The translations under genes and the position numbers were made by a program. A stretch of 64,000 bases of DNA from positions 15,105,394 through 15,169,393 of the forward strand of contig OX578280.1 of assembly GCA_951217055.1 (NCBI GenBank), read 5' to 3'. Numbering within the stretch: position 1 is the stretch's first letter; the number at the start of each line of letters is the position of its first letter. Positions 36,351 to 48,499 of this stretch are shown here, one piece after another. A model generated the notes under the pieces. It was given only the letters and a program-made list of their open reading frames with translations, had not been told where the DNA came from and made no database searches. Origin of the DNA: Gerris lacustris. Its lineage: Eukaryota; Arthropoda; Insecta; Hemiptera; Gerridae.

Positions 36351-37734
36351 TATAAATGTTAAAAATGGAACAATGAATAGAGGAAATCGTTTTTAGTTGA
36401 AATTATAAAGTTTAATCTACTCAAATCAAGTTTAAGTAAAACGCTAATAAGTCGCCGCTCTATCATAACTTTAATAATATAAAAGCTAATTATAATCCGA
36501 ATTTGGTTTAACCTAATAATTTAATAATCAGTCTGTAGAAAACAAATGGAATATTAATTCAATTCAAGAAGAACAAAGAAATAGTACATTTCGCGTTGAA
36601 TGCGGAATGTAGCATTTGTCGCATGCGAGTGTGGAGTTTGCACCCGCGTGACAGCGAGGGTAGTAAAACCACACGAGCAATGCAAAATGCCGTTGTTGCG
36701 TCGTGCCGGACGAGTTGCGTACCGTACTTTATCTACGATTGTTAGTTTTTAATAATAAATACAGAAAAAAATTATAAACTTCCTGTATGTAAGATCGTAT
36801 TTCTCTTTCGATAAAGATGACATTAATTCATTAGTTGTATTTTGTGCCGAATTAATTATTTCGGGAGGCGTATTGTTCTCCTCATATTCGTCACAATCCC
36901 TTAAATCACGCATTGATTTTCACAAACTCGATAAAAACCGTTACTATTATTAAAAAAAACATCAAATTAGTTTTGTTAAATGTAAACAAACTCGCTAATC
37001 GTGCGTAAAGGTGAAGAATACTTTTTTTTTACCACCCCAGGGCGGTAAAAAAGACTAAATCATATTTAGTCATAATTTTCACACGATGTCATTAATAAGC
37101 AGAATCTTTATCATATATACCTACATATATGGTAGGGTTGCCAATACGAGAAATGACAAAAAAGTTTCATTTTTTGAAATTAAGAAAAGTAACTCTTCGT
37201 AAAATCTTGGACGATTAGAGAAGATCTAGATTCTGCTCGCGGTAACCTACTTAAGGTAACCTACATTTGTAGGTTACTTGAACCTATAAAGGTTTAAACA
37301 TTATAATAATTATAAAAGAGACGGCACTTGCTTACTTGTGTACATACCTCCAATTTACCTCAAAAATTAGGTGAATTGGTTTTAATCCATCCGGGTTGAC
37401 TTATATTGGCCAATTCGGATGGACTAATAAGTGTTTATGTCGTAAAAAAAAAAAAATTGTACTTTTTTATGAAAAAATACAAGTTTTTCTTTACATTTGT
37501 ATAAAAAAAATACGTAATTTATTATTTGTATAAATAATAAATTATTTTTTGATTTTTTTTTTTTTTTTTTTTTATATATAAATATATATAAAACGTACGT
37601 CAATCTTCATCTTTCTCCCACCTACATATCTCAAGAAAAAGGTGTCTTTTTTAAATTTTCTTCTCCAAAGAAAATCGCTGATGTACGACCTAAAAAGTGA
37701 TCGGGCAGTAACATAATCCTTCTTGTGTCTAATT
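36351..37734. other. Unassigned region with one GC-rich island and small hairpins
   Basis: 36,590-36,730 is clearly richer in G+C and CpG than its surroundings but matches nothing I know. Small hairpins occur at 37,030-37,052 (ACCACCCCAGGGCGGT), 37,053-37,072 (GACTAAAT / ATTTAGTC) and 37,250-37,282 (GTAACCTAC / GTAGGTTAC). Confidence 0.4.
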
Positions 37735-37995
37735 TGATTTCCAGGCTAACAGATATTGTCACATTCAATTACAGAAGTGTGATGTTCCTTTGTCCCAAAA
37801 TACATTTGACTAAATCCCCTTTGTCTAACTTAATGATAGGACTAATGGATTTTGTTACATAAGTGTGATGTTCCTTTGTCCTAAAATACATTGGACTAAA
37901 TGTCCCTTTATCTTATTTGATTGTTAGGGTAACAGATATTGTCACTTTCAATTACAGAAGTGTGATATTCCTTTGTACCAATGTACATTGTACAA
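37735..37995. repeat. Three tandem units related to the interior of the hairpin-array MITE
   Basis: GAAGTGTGATGTTCCTTTGT recurs at about 37,775, 37,860 and (varied) 37,955. Read in reverse, ACAAAGGAACATCACACTTC resembles the interior of the full-length MITE copies at 19,300-19,365 and 46,165-46,225 (ACAAAGGAATACCACACTTC). The terminal TTTAGATTGTTACTCCC motifs are absent. Confidence 0.65.
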
Positions 37996-38344
37996 AATTT
38001 CTAAATTTTAAATCTTTCTTTATTGCTCCAATTTCTTAAATATATATAAATAAATATCTAAAAGATACCGTATAATTTTACTTACGCTGGAACCATTGAA
38101 ACATAATAATAATAAACTACATAAAAATAATAAACCACAGTAATATGACATGTTTCATATTAATGCCTCTGAGGTTATCCATGTCTTTTTCTTTGTAATT
38201 GTACTTCCAACTTTTCAGATTTTATTTTATTCAAGAATGAATTATGTAACAATAATGATTTCTTTCACATGCCATTGTCATTTCTGTCAATACTTTTTAA
38301 ATTCATATTAAAAAAATAAATAATAAAATGAAAATACTTGCCCT

Positions 38345-38620
38345 GGGTATGGGTATGTACCCAAGTAAACTCCTACCCCTATTTCACCTTATTTACTTGG
38401 GTACATACCTTGGGTATGTACCCACTAAACTTCTACCCCTATTGCGCCTGATTTACTTGAGTAAATTAACCCCATACAAAAGCCCCAGTGCTTTTCAACA
38501 TCCCCATTAAGTTTGTTTATTAATTTATTTTATTTTATTTACCCATATTTTTTAATATATAAATGGTATGTACCCAGGTTAACTCTTTCCCTGTTGTACC
38601 TTATTTACTTGCACCTTATT
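38345..38620. repeat. Short tandem hairpin units around GTATGTACCC
   Basis: A perfect 17-bp stem, GTATGTACCCAAGTAAA at 38,353-38,369 and its inverse at 38,392-38,408, encloses a 22-base loop. A second, imperfect unit follows directly (38,411-38,465) and a third partial one lies at 38,569-38,610. Confidence 0.7.
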
Positions 38621-40074
38621 GTATTTATTATATTTACATACACCAAGTAAATAAATACCTTTAAAACGTGATTTAATTTATCAACAAAAAAACAATTAAA
38701 ATCACATAAAGGTTATTAATTTATTTTAAACTAACTTACGTTACCAAGATAGACAGAATTCAAGAAAAAAAAATTCTAGGCACTCACCTGTAACAGAAAA
38801 AACCAATTCAAAACATTATATTAATCAAATAACAAAACCACAAAAAACACTGATTTAATGTTAAAAACAAAAAAAAAAAAAAAAAAAAAATTAAACTTGA
38901 ATAAAATTAATCACATTCTTTATTTAATGTGAAAGGGCTCTATTGAATCTAAATGGCATTAGTATATGAATAATTATTAGTTACGCTTAAATAACTATAA
39001 TAGTGTAGCTACAACAGTAATATAGGAGGGGTAAAAAATTCGTAATCTGATAAGATTACTTTGTTTAAGCCTAGAATGTCCCTCTAAATCTCTAAATATG
39101 ATGACCAAAAAAAAGATTAGGACTTTAATAAAAACTTTACTGATCTGTGAGGCGTTAGGAATAATCAAAACTAAAAATTAAGAAAGTGGTTCGAACAAAA
39201 AGTAAACTGTGCATAATTAATAAGGAATAAGATTAAGTAAGCCTATTTACAAATTTTATGGAATTGCACACATGGGCCAATGGGTAAACCATTTTTCAAA
39301 GCCGCTTTAAATTAATTTATTCTTCATGCGACATAAGAAGTTGTTTTTTTTATAGTACTTATTTAAAAACATTGTTTTGATTAAATAAAAAAAACCTTTC
39401 TTCATTTATATGACAACTTAAACTGAATAAAATCATATAGTTAATACTTGTAAAATCAATATTGTAGCTCACTTAAAATACAATGAGAAAAAAATATTTT
39501 TAGACACAACCAAAATAAAACATTAAAAGTTTTATATTAGTTTTTCTCTAGTTACCAATAATTATTTTAAAAGACTTTTTAAACACTACGATGGTATCTG
39601 ATTTATGGACAAATAAACATAAGGAGTTGAAAATGCACCAACATTATTATATATTTTTCTTTTAATTTGTGTTATATTCTATTCATATAATAATTAGTAT
39701 AAAACAAAGTTAAACTTTACGTTTAAAAGAAAAAAAATATATATATATTATTCGATGAAAAAACCAAACAATTAAATAGGTAAAAGTCAAAAACCTTAGT
39801 TGCCCTAGATTATTTTCATTTTTATTTTTATTACTAACAACAACAAGAAAAAATGCTGTTTATTTTTAGTATTTATTTTATTTTTAAAAGGCAAAAGGGC
39901 ACTTTGTATTAAAAAAAAAAAAAATAGAAATGGTTTAGTCATATCATATAGAGAAGGAAGAAGGGGAGTTCAATTTCAATAAATGTCCCTCTAGTTGTTT
40001 TATTTTTATGACTTTTATAGATAAAAATATAAATTCCTTGTCCCACGAGAGGAAGAGAGTTCTAGTATAGTAGA
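38621..40074. other. Unassigned AT-rich region
   Basis: No gene, RNA or repeat boundary recognised; an A run lies at about 38,869-38,890. Confidence 0.5.
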
Positions 40075-40152
40075 ACGCCGGCTTGGTATTAGAGAGGCCT
40101 GGGATGGCTAAAAACTTGGGCTACCAACCTCCTGTTACATTACCCCAGTTTT
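40075..40152 (-). repeat. tRNA-derived SINE fragment, 5' half
   Basis: On the minus strand, AACAGGAGGTTGGTAGCCCA followed by AGTTTTTAGCCATCCCAGGC parallels the head of the copy at 42,885-42,985 (GACAGGGGAGCTTGGTAGCC...). The B-box half is missing. Confidence 0.45.
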
Positions 40153-42132
40153 TCCATCTGGGGTAAAAAATATTTATATACGGAGTTAGACAGAGATAGG
40201 AGTACTTAGAAAGAAAAAAAGATACTGGTAGAAGTAGAGCGAGGTAAAAACAAACAATTTTTAGCAAAAAAAAACTTACTAAAAGTTATATCGTAGTGTT
40301 AATACATTTTGTTAATGTTTGTCTGGTTTGTAAAAAAAGATTCGCATGTTATACACAACACCAAATAATATAAATCAGAATTTAATAATGTAACGTATGC
40401 AAGAATACACTAGGAGAAAGATGTAGGGACTTCAATGCTTCTGTTACATTTAGTAAACTTATATTAGGTACTATTATACAACCAAATTTGGTTATCCCAA
40501 TGGAGAAAAAATTTAACATTTTTAACTTTAGGAGTTACTCGATTTAGATGTCTGAAAACGAGCAGACTTTTTAGTCTGAATTCTATTTTCGACAGGTCAC
40601 GTATTCACACTATAATAGTACGCTAACTTAATTCAATAAAGAACCAATCATTAAAATAAGATGAAATGTGGTACAATTGTTTATTTAATCATTTGTTGAA
40701 TTTTGACCTATTAATGATTTTAATTTTTTTTTTAAATATTATTATTATTACCCACTCTTTAAAGTGTGTGTTGAATTTAAAAAATATATATTTTCTATAG
40801 TTAATTTACTGTACGACAAGCTAATTTAAGACTTAGTCTAAAACAGAGTTGTTGTTGCTGTGTAAGTTAGCAAATAACTCGTTGTTTGGTAAATCTGTAG
40901 AGATAAATTTTATTTTAGAATCAATAAATACCGGAAAAAAGGCGAACATACAAAAAAAAAGTATCCGTATTAAATTCGAAGTTATTACAACATTTTTCAT
41001 TCGATTTTTTTTGGGGGGGGGAGAAAAGGAAAAACATTAAGAAGGAAAAGTAGGAAAGATTTAAAGAGAAAATAAAGGGGGGGTTTATTTAATCGACTAT
41101 TGATTGAAACAGGGTTTTTAGAGGGTTATCTGGATTAGAGCCAAGACTAGTCGAGGAGCAACCTCACCCTAGAAACAGCTGCCAAATCATCTTTCACTAA
41201 TATTTCATCTAAACGCCATTGGACCAAGATTTCTAAGGACAAAAAAAATCCTTTTTTTCTACTTCTTTTTTCATCTCTTACTTCTTCCATTTCTTTTGAG
41301 AAGCATTCTTTATCATTATCATGATCTTAAAGAATGAGACAAAATACTAAAAAAAAATTGAATAGATATTATGATGCTTTAAAAGAATTTATAATGATAA
41401 AAAAAAGATTTTTTTAAAAAAATACAAAAAAGCCTTTTTATTATGATAAGATTAAGAATAAAACATCTAGTTGAATTAAAATTGACGTATTATAAGGAAA
41501 TGATAATACTTTTATATATTGGTCTTTGTTTCTTTGATATAGCACATTTAAAAGTACGGATAACATAATATTTTAATTGAATATAACAATATTTGAATAT
41601 ATTTTATCTTAAGTAGTTATTAAGTTTTATTTTAGAATCAAGAAGTTGAGTAAAGTCAAATAAACATTAAAATATCATATTGTTCGCGGGGTCTTCACCA
41701 GAAAAAACAATAGATAGTGAATAATAACAAAACGAAAAATAAATTTTATTTGTAGTTAGTAGCTCAATCAGTTTTTATAAAGAATATGACACGAGTTCAC
41801 CGATAGTGCAGGGTACTTTCGATCAGGAGATTTATAGACATATGGACATACAAGCACAGGAATGTATAAAGATCCTCGTTTTTGGCTACGGACCATAAAG
41901 AGGAATAATTTAATACAAATCCTAAGAAAATCAGTGACAGATTTACAATTATAAATAGGCGGGCGCAATATGGCAGATTTATCAAGATAGATTAACACTT
42001 TCCTAGCTAAAATACCAAGTAAATAGATATTTATCTACAATTGATCCGAGATATAAACATTTTATCTCTGTTTAGATGCGTAGAAAGTGATTTTTTCGTA
42101 ATTGTATTCACTGCGCATGCGCGTTTCTTAAT
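40153..42132. other. Unassigned AT-rich region
   Basis: A few G runs (41,012-41,021; 41,079-41,085) and a GTAAAATACGG-poor, A-rich background. At 42,112-42,123 the palindrome TGCGCATGCGCG stands just before the perfect palindrome at 42,133. No gene seen. Confidence 0.5.
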
Positions 42133-42170
42133 TCTTCTTTATTTCCACACTAGTGTGGAAATAAAGAAGA
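42133..42170. repeat. 38-bp perfect palindrome
   Basis: The left half TCTTCTTTATTTCCACACT is followed immediately by its exact reverse complement, with no spacer, centred between 42,151 and 42,152 on ACTAGT. It would form a cruciform or a 19-bp hairpin without a loop. Confidence 0.95.
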
Positions 42171-42204
42171 TATGGATTGTTCATTAAAATGGTTCAAAAA
42201 TATA

Positions 42205-42740
42205 AAAAAAAATAGTCCAATTTGTGTGGCACATGGCATCCTCTTTTTAGACGAATGGTCACAAGAGATTTGTATACGTTTCGATTCCCAGTAGAGTATT
42301 CCACACTTATTGCAAGCAATATAAAATAAAAATTCGCACAGATGGTTGGGATTAATATGAGACCATTTAGGGGCTGTTTTTGACAAAGGTCCGAATTTCT
42401 TTGAAGTCAGATGTGTACTTTCAAACATATGAGAGTCACTAAAAACATTTTTTCATGTGGTAGACAGGATCGGGCACAGAATGTTGGAATTAATAAGGCA
42501 CGAACAATGGTTGAATCGGGACATCCAAATTTCATTATAATCGCAGTAAATAGTGTAAGAAATAGTGGATTACAAAAATGGTGACGTCAGACAGACCGAC
42601 CACCTGATAGATAGTCACGATATGTAAAAATTTCCCTTGATGTCTGAAACGGAGTTCTGCCCAGGAATTTTTGAAATAGGGTTTTCAGAAAGATCAAAAT
42701 GCTTTGGTAAGGAAGAAAAATTATAAAGCATTTACTAAAA
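42205..42740 (+). repeat. Dispersed repeat family G, decayed copy
   Basis: Start AATTTGTGTGGCACATGGCA at about 42,219 and end region CCCTTGATGTCTGAAACGGA (about 42,634) match the ends of the 43,964-44,482 copy; the middle is diverged. Confidence 0.55.
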
Positions 42741-42884
42741 AGAAGACCAATATGTTTGGCTATTTTTTTTTTTAATTGTTTGCCGTTTATTCTACGTTTC
42801 GATCTACACATAAATAATTTGCTTCAAAACGGGGAATCGGTCTCTTCTCGCATCTACTCGATGTGAACATCCGTAAGAAACATG

Positions 42885-42985
42885 CCTCACCTCTCTAGGG
42901 TTCGAACCAGATATGTAGTGTCTTGACCTAGGTTTCAGCTGGGTTTCGAAAACGCTAAGGCTACCAAGCTCCCCTGTCAGATTAC
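42885..42985 (-). repeat. tRNA-derived SINE
   Basis: Minus strand: GCTTGGTAGCCTTAGCG in the A-box position, then about 45 bases later CTGGTTCGAACCCTAGAGAG, which fits the B box GGTTCGANNCC. The copy at 62,479-62,576 and the fragment at 40,075-40,152 share the pattern and strand. No full cloverleaf was confirmed, so a tRNA gene is less likely than a SINE head. Confidence 0.6.
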
Positions 42986-42999
42986 TGTTGTCACTTCAA

Positions 43000-43212
43000 A
43001 TTCGTCTACACATTCACAAGAAAGGCGAATTAGCGCGTTCAGTGGCAAAGCGAATGCAGCCACTCATGGCGTTTGTGCTGGGAGTAGTATTTTGGAACAA
43101 TTCAAAGGGTAGCATGGAAGAGGTGAACACTCGGCGAGTAAATGATCGGTTCGCGTTATGAGGACGAACGGACGAATGCCGGTTAGTCACAAGAGCGAAT
43201 GTGTAGATTCGC
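43000..43212. mobile_element. GC-richer TIR element, about 213 bp (MITE)
   Basis: TTCGTCTACACATTC at 43,001-43,015 and GAATGTGTAGATTCG at 43,197-43,211 are inverse with one mismatch. The interior is less AT-rich than the flanks, with no open frame. Target duplication unclear. Confidence 0.55.
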
Positions 43213-43963
43213 TATTACATGGCACGGTCAACCAAATCGTTATTTAACTTATCAGCATTAACTTTCTTTGTCATGCAACTGGATTAAATTATATTCATAC
43301 TCAATCAATAATGATAGTGTGAATTTAAGAAGTTTAGTTAAACCGGATGTACATCATGGCGCGTTGAAGGTCTTAAAACTTCGTCTAAGTTTTTAATGTC
43401 CCACGGGGGAGGGGGTATAGGAAGGATGGAAGAGAGGATCTATTATTGAACGTTTTATTGAGAACTAAAGAAATTCAATCCTTTTATAATAAAATCACTC
43501 TCAGCTATAATCCGAGGACAAAAGCTTCTTCCTACTTGTTAAATATATATCCTATAACAAAATAAACAGCCTTATCTCTAGCAATAAACCCATTTATTTT
43601 AAACTAGTGAACCATCATGATCCTCTTATTAGTTTAAGATGCACTCTTCTTAACATATTCCTGATAATCCTAGAAGATTCCTTAAGGTATAGCCACGTAA
43701 TGTCCTCAAGGCTTTCTTGGAGATTAGAGTCAAATTTAAATAAATTCTTTAATTTGTTTTAATTAAAGTTTATTTAATTTTATAAGTGGTGTTATCTGTA
43801 TTGCATATGATAGAAACTAACTATTTCGGTTAAAATAATGGACTGTCTACGGATATGGTTATTCATAAATGGTTAGCGTGAGAATTAAGTGGTTACAAAA
43901 GTAGATCAAATTGTCCCAAGCTCTGCTGGCAATTTCTTTTAATAGAAATAATAATAAAATAGA
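43213..43963. other. Unassigned AT-rich region
   Basis: Nothing recognised. Confidence 0.5.
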
Positions 43964-44482
43964 CTGCCAATCGGTGTGGCACATAGCTTCCTCGCATCCT
44001 ATCACGTACTTTATTGGTTTTATGCTTTTAAAAGCCATTATTATCTAATTTGTTTAATTTTTTCCCCGTTTTTTAAATCTGACAAAATATTAATTTGATT
44101 ATTTGCATGAATAATTAAACTATAAAAGTTTCATACAAATCAGATATGTACTTATGAAGCTGTAGGTGTAAATAAATGTATGTTTGTGTGGATGTGGAAG
44201 AGAAACAAAAAGCGCAGAAGGTTGAAACTTATATGGGACCAACAGTGGGCTAATCATGATGTACCATCCAAATTTTATTAAAATCGGACGTGTAGTTTTT
44301 GAGATATGATGGTTTGCAAAAATTGAGCGACAGACCGACAGACAGACACGGAACCAAAAATGTTCCCTGATGTCTAAAACGGATTTTTGTCTTGGAATTT
44401 TTGAAATCGGTCACCTAAAAATTTTGCGTTCTTCAGAACGATCACTAAGCTTCCGTTACTTTCGGTAAGCTCGGTAGCAAAA
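43964..44482 (+). repeat. Dispersed repeat family G, most compact copy
   Basis: Starts AGACTGCCAATCGGTGTGGC and ends GTTACTTTCGGTAAGCTCGG followed by TAGCAA. It includes a CCGACAGACAGACACGG tract and a segment around CCAAATTTTATTAAAATCGG, a phrase typical of arthropod dispersed repeats. Other partial copies: 7202-7252, 7600-7777, 24,290-25,245, 27,489-27,600, 42,205-42,740 and, inverted, 55,797-55,915. I cannot assign a superfamily. Confidence 0.7.
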
Positions 44483-44866
44483 AACAAAAAATGATTATGA
44501 AGCATATCCATTTTAATCTACTTATATAAAAGTAAGTGTTAGTAAATTGCATGTTTATTGCGAATCTTTTCAAGGGTATTAATTCAAACTGTGAAAAGGA
44601 ATTTAATCTTTCCACTTTGTATACCCAGAACCTATCCTTTCTATGTTCAAGAATACAATAGATAAATATTTATGTATGATAGAATTTTAGTTCAATCTAA
44701 TTTGACAAGCTACATTATCTTATTAGACAAGCTACATTGTGTATAGCTGCATACATTATGTATAGCTACATATGTAGCTACATTCATCAGATTATGTATA
44801 AGGAAATAAACCTGTCTCAAAATAGCAATTGATAGTGACATTACTTTGTAACTAGAACCTTTAATA
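44483..44866. other. Unassigned AT-rich region
   Basis: Short TAGCTACAT-type repeats near 44,750-44,790, otherwise nothing. Confidence 0.5.
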
Positions 44867-45441
44867 GTCCAGGAGATAGCGTGCAAAAAAGTGTCTGACT
44901 AGCATCAAGCTAGAATTTTGTATGCAAGTCAATCTTTTAGTGCCTTTTAAGAATATGTGGTCGGCTAAGTTCGTCTGCGGGACATAGCTTGGCAATAGGC
45001 GTTTGAAAAAAATAAAGCGGTGGAGAGCGGCCATGTCTCACCAATTATGGTGGACAATGTGATTTTCATGATCCTGAGTACAGAATTAGTTAGTAGACAA
45101 AAAATCAAGTTGATGTTAGTTTGTCCGTTGACAGGTGACACCGTTGATTTTTAGTAATATTTGAATAACTAACCTATTAAGTGTGGAAATAACATCGACT
45201 TGATTTTTGATGTACTAACTAATTCTGTACTCAGGATCATGAAAATCACATTGTCCACCATAATTGGTGAGACATGGCCGCTCTCCACCGGTTTGTTTTT
45301 TTCAAACGCCTATTGCCAAGCTATGTCCCGCAGACGTACTTAGCCGACCACATATTCTTATAAGGCGCTAAAAGATTGACTTGCATACCAAATTCTAGCT
45401 TGATGTTAGACAGACACATTTTTGCACGCTATCTCCTGGAC
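44867..45441. mobile_element. Palindromic TA-flanked MITE, family P, 575 bp, best-preserved copy
   Basis: Starts GTCCAGGAGATAGCGTGCAA, ends with its exact inverse, and TA flanks both sides (44,865-44,866; 45,442-45,443). The two arms pair along nearly their full length with a turn near 45,150. TA duplication and no coding capacity suggest a Tc1/mariner-type MITE. Confidence 0.9.
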
Positions 45442-46097
45442 TATAACCTAAACGATTTAAGTTGCTTTGACAGCCTAAGTTGGTCAATTAAGTCAGATAA
45501 TTTAAAGTTAGAAGTTAAAAATTAGTTAACTTTAGATGTATGTAGTAACCTAAAGAGTTAATAAAGGGAATTTTAAAAGCAATAAACTTCTAGTTTTATA
45601 CAAATAAATGCTGAGAAAAAAACTTAAAAAGAATAATTGCTACGTTCGATAATTCCGTTCAAAATATATTATGATATAATAAAAGGGATTTGAACTAAAC
45701 GAAACCTGTAAATTAGCCAATAAAAAAAGAAAAGGAATAAGTAGTGTTTTCTGTTTGATAGAGAAAGGATGATTGCATGTTACGAGTTTATGAGTGAAAG
45801 AGAGATTCGTGATTGCATGTAACATAGACCCCAAATGACGGCTAACTCTTGCCTCATTCGATTCCTGCCCTTTAATTTCATGAAAATGCTACCGAAATCC
45901 TCGACATTTAACATAAATATTTGTCGGTTAATGAGGTAAAAATGATGATGTGAACCTTTTATAGTCTTTTTCACAAAAGATCGCAATCAGGTCGCACCAT
46001 CAAGACACATTTACTTCTAGAATATAATGCAAAGAAAGGGTTTAAAATAAGGAACGAAAATCAGCAAAGGAACTGTTTAGCATGCGCATTATACGGC
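45442..46097. other. Unassigned AT-rich region
   Basis: Nothing recognised; CATGCGCATTATACGG just before the array. Confidence 0.5.
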
Positions 46098-47357
46098 ACT
46101 TCTTTAGATTGTTACTCCCACATGTTTTTTCTTTAGAATATAAATTACTTTGACTAAATAACTAATAAGACAAAGGGATTTTTAGTCCAATTTACTTTGG
46201 AACAAAGGAATACCACACTTCTGTTTTTATGAGGGGAGTAACAGTCTAAAGAAGAAAATACCGTACACCTTCTTTTGATTGTTACTACCCTGTTTTTTTC
46301 TAGAATATAAATTACTTTGACTAAATAACTAATAAGACAAAGGGATATTTTGTCCAATTTACTTTAGAACAAAGGAATACCACACTTCAGTTTTTAAATG
46401 GGGAGTAACATTCTAAAGAAGAACATTCCTTACACCTTCTTTAGGTAGTTACTCCTTCTGTTTTTCTTTATAAGGGGAGTAACAGTGTAAAGAAGAACAT
46501 TCCGTACACCTTCTTTAGATTGTTACTCCCTCTATTTTTTTATACGGGGAGTAACAGTCTAATGAAGAACATTCCTTACACCTTATTTAGATTGTTACTC
46601 CCTCTATTTTTTAAAAGGGGAGTAAGGGAGTAGCAGTGTAAAGAAGAACATCCTTACACATTCTTTAGATTGTTACTCCCTCTGTTTTTATTTTATAAGG
46701 GAAGTAACAGTGTAAAGAAGAACATTCCGTACACCTTCTTTAGATTGTTACTCCCTCTATTTTTTATAAGGGAAGTAACATTGTAAAGATGAACATTCCG
46801 TACACCTTCTTTAGATTGTTACTCCCTCTATTTTTTTAAAGGGAAGTAACAGTCTGAAAAAGAACTGTTCGTACACCTTCTTTAGATTGTTAATCCCTCT
46901 GTTTTTTTATAAGGGAAGTAACAGTGTAAAGAAGAACATTCCGTACACCTTCTTTAGATTGTTACTCCCTCTATTTTTTATAAGGGAAGTAACATTGTAA
47001 AGATGAACATTCCGTACACCTTCTTTAGATTGTTACTCCCTCTATTTTTTTAAAGGGAAGTAACAGTCTGAAAAAGAACTGTTCGTACACCTTCTTTAGA
47101 TTGTTAATCCCTCTGTTTTTTTATAAGGGAAGTAACAGTCTGAAAAAGAACTTTCCGTACACCTTCTTTAGATTGTTACTCCCTCTATTTTTTATAAGGG
47201 AAGTAACAGTCTGAAAAAGTACTTTTCGTACACCTTCTTTAGATTGTTAATCCCTCTGTTTTTTTGTAAGGGAAGTAACAGTCTGAAAAAGAACTTTTTG
47301 TACACCTTCTTTAGATTGCTACTCCCTCTGTTTTTTTATAAGGGGAGTAACAATCAA
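46098..47357. repeat. Hairpin-unit tandem array 2 (about 72-76-bp period, about 15 units)
   Basis: Begins with two full-length MITE copies (46,098-about 46,255 and 46,265-about 46,425), each with TTCTTTAGATTGTTACTCCC-type left ends, an ACAAAGG.AT...CACACTTC interior and GGGGAGTAACA..CTAAAGAAG right ends. The rest are short units with only the two inverted ends around a T-rich loop. The final unit still ends GGGGAGTAACAATC. Same plan as array 1 at 19,238-21,357 but with different internal variants (CCTCTATTTTTT instead of CCTTCATTTTG). Confidence 0.9.
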
Positions 47358-47690
47358 AAGGAGTGCGCACTATAAATTTATTAACGCCCATTTCCTAAAA
47401 TTCATTCTTCGAAACCTGAAGTGTGGCCAACTTATAGAATATACCAATCTTATAAAGATAATAAATCACCCTGAGGCACTTAAAAAAGCTTTCTTGAATA
47501 GTTCTGCGTTTTGATTGTCCCCAAGTAATATTTTAAGATTTATTTAACTACTGCATACTCACACAAGGATTAGGATGAATTATAATTTTAAATATCATGA
47601 AATATTTAAAAAAAATAAAAATGTTTATTCTTTTGGATACTCTTTCTTTTGGACACTCTTCTTTTGGATACTCTTTCTTTTGGATACTCT
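47358..47690. other. AT-rich spacer ending in a 17-bp tandem repeat
   Basis: TTCTTTTGGATACTCT-type units repeat about four times at 47,625-47,690, directly before the target site of the BEL/Pao element. Confidence 0.7.
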
Positions 47691-47695
47691 ATCTG

Positions 47696-48322
47696 TGTTT
47701 AATCCTGTAGTTAGTTAAAAATAATCAGTTATCTTCATTGTTTATAATTTTGTTTAATTTGGTTTAGTTAATCTTTGTTTAGATTTAAGTTATTTTTATG
47801 TTCTTTTCTTGCCTGGTTGTCAAACCTGACTAGGCATTGTTTTGTATTACCTCATATAGCACTTACTCATCACATTATATTTTTCATTCCTTTTTATTTA
47901 GATTATCTATCTTGACTTTAATATCTTTAATATTTTTATATCTTAAAACATTATCTATCTGTGTATCAATTTGTGTATCATATCTGTGAATTATCCTATA
48001 TCTGCCATCCTAATTTATGCCTATATCTTCATCTACTTACCTGGTATTGTACTTTTATCATTTAAGCTATCCTTTTTTATACCTTATATTCAAGAATAAA
48101 TTTATATTATTTCCCATCATTTGTAATTAATATCCTTAATAAATACAGTCCGCAAGCTTTGTAACTTTCAATTATAATTTTTTGTTATTATCCCCTTTAA
48201 TATTATGTTTTGTTAATGTTTGTAATTATAACCTTGAAATTAAATATTCATCAGTCTGGGTAATTGGAATTGTTTTATTTTCATTCTAGTTTTATATTAA
48301 TAATTCCCCTCCCGACGAAACA
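47696..48322 (+). repeat. 5' LTR of the BEL/Pao element
   Basis: Begins TGTTTAATCC and ends CGACGAAACA (TG...CA). 627 bp, apparently identical to the 3' LTR. AATAAA at 48,095 and 48,138 are candidate polyadenylation signals. Its U3 should hold the promoter, which I cannot pinpoint. Confidence 0.97.
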
Positions 48323-48324
48323 CT

Positions 48325-48344
48325 TGGTCCTTTGTTTGGCCGGA
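48325..48344 (+). promoter_or_regulatory. Primer-binding site, tRNA-Tyr-like
   Basis: TGGTCCTTTGTTTGGCCGGA starts three bases after the LTR. The opening TGG pairs with a tRNA CCA end, and TGGTCCTT...GCCGGA resembles the complement of animal tRNA-Tyr 3' ends, with differences in the middle. The tRNA identity is inference. Confidence 0.6.
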
Positions 48345-48499
48345 TGGCAAATTGTATCTATAACATAATATTTCATCTATTCTCATTTCAATAACTAACT
48401 TATGTCTCTTTTTATGATTATTTAAATCTTTATCTTGCCTTATCTTATTTATATTGATTTATTTGGTATCTTTTAAGTTTCCAATCTAAATTGACTATA

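Noticed and set aside
48491..48499. TTG as start of the BEL/Pao polyprotein
   Set aside because: In a eukaryotic element the in-frame ATG at 48,500, nine bases later, is the more likely start.
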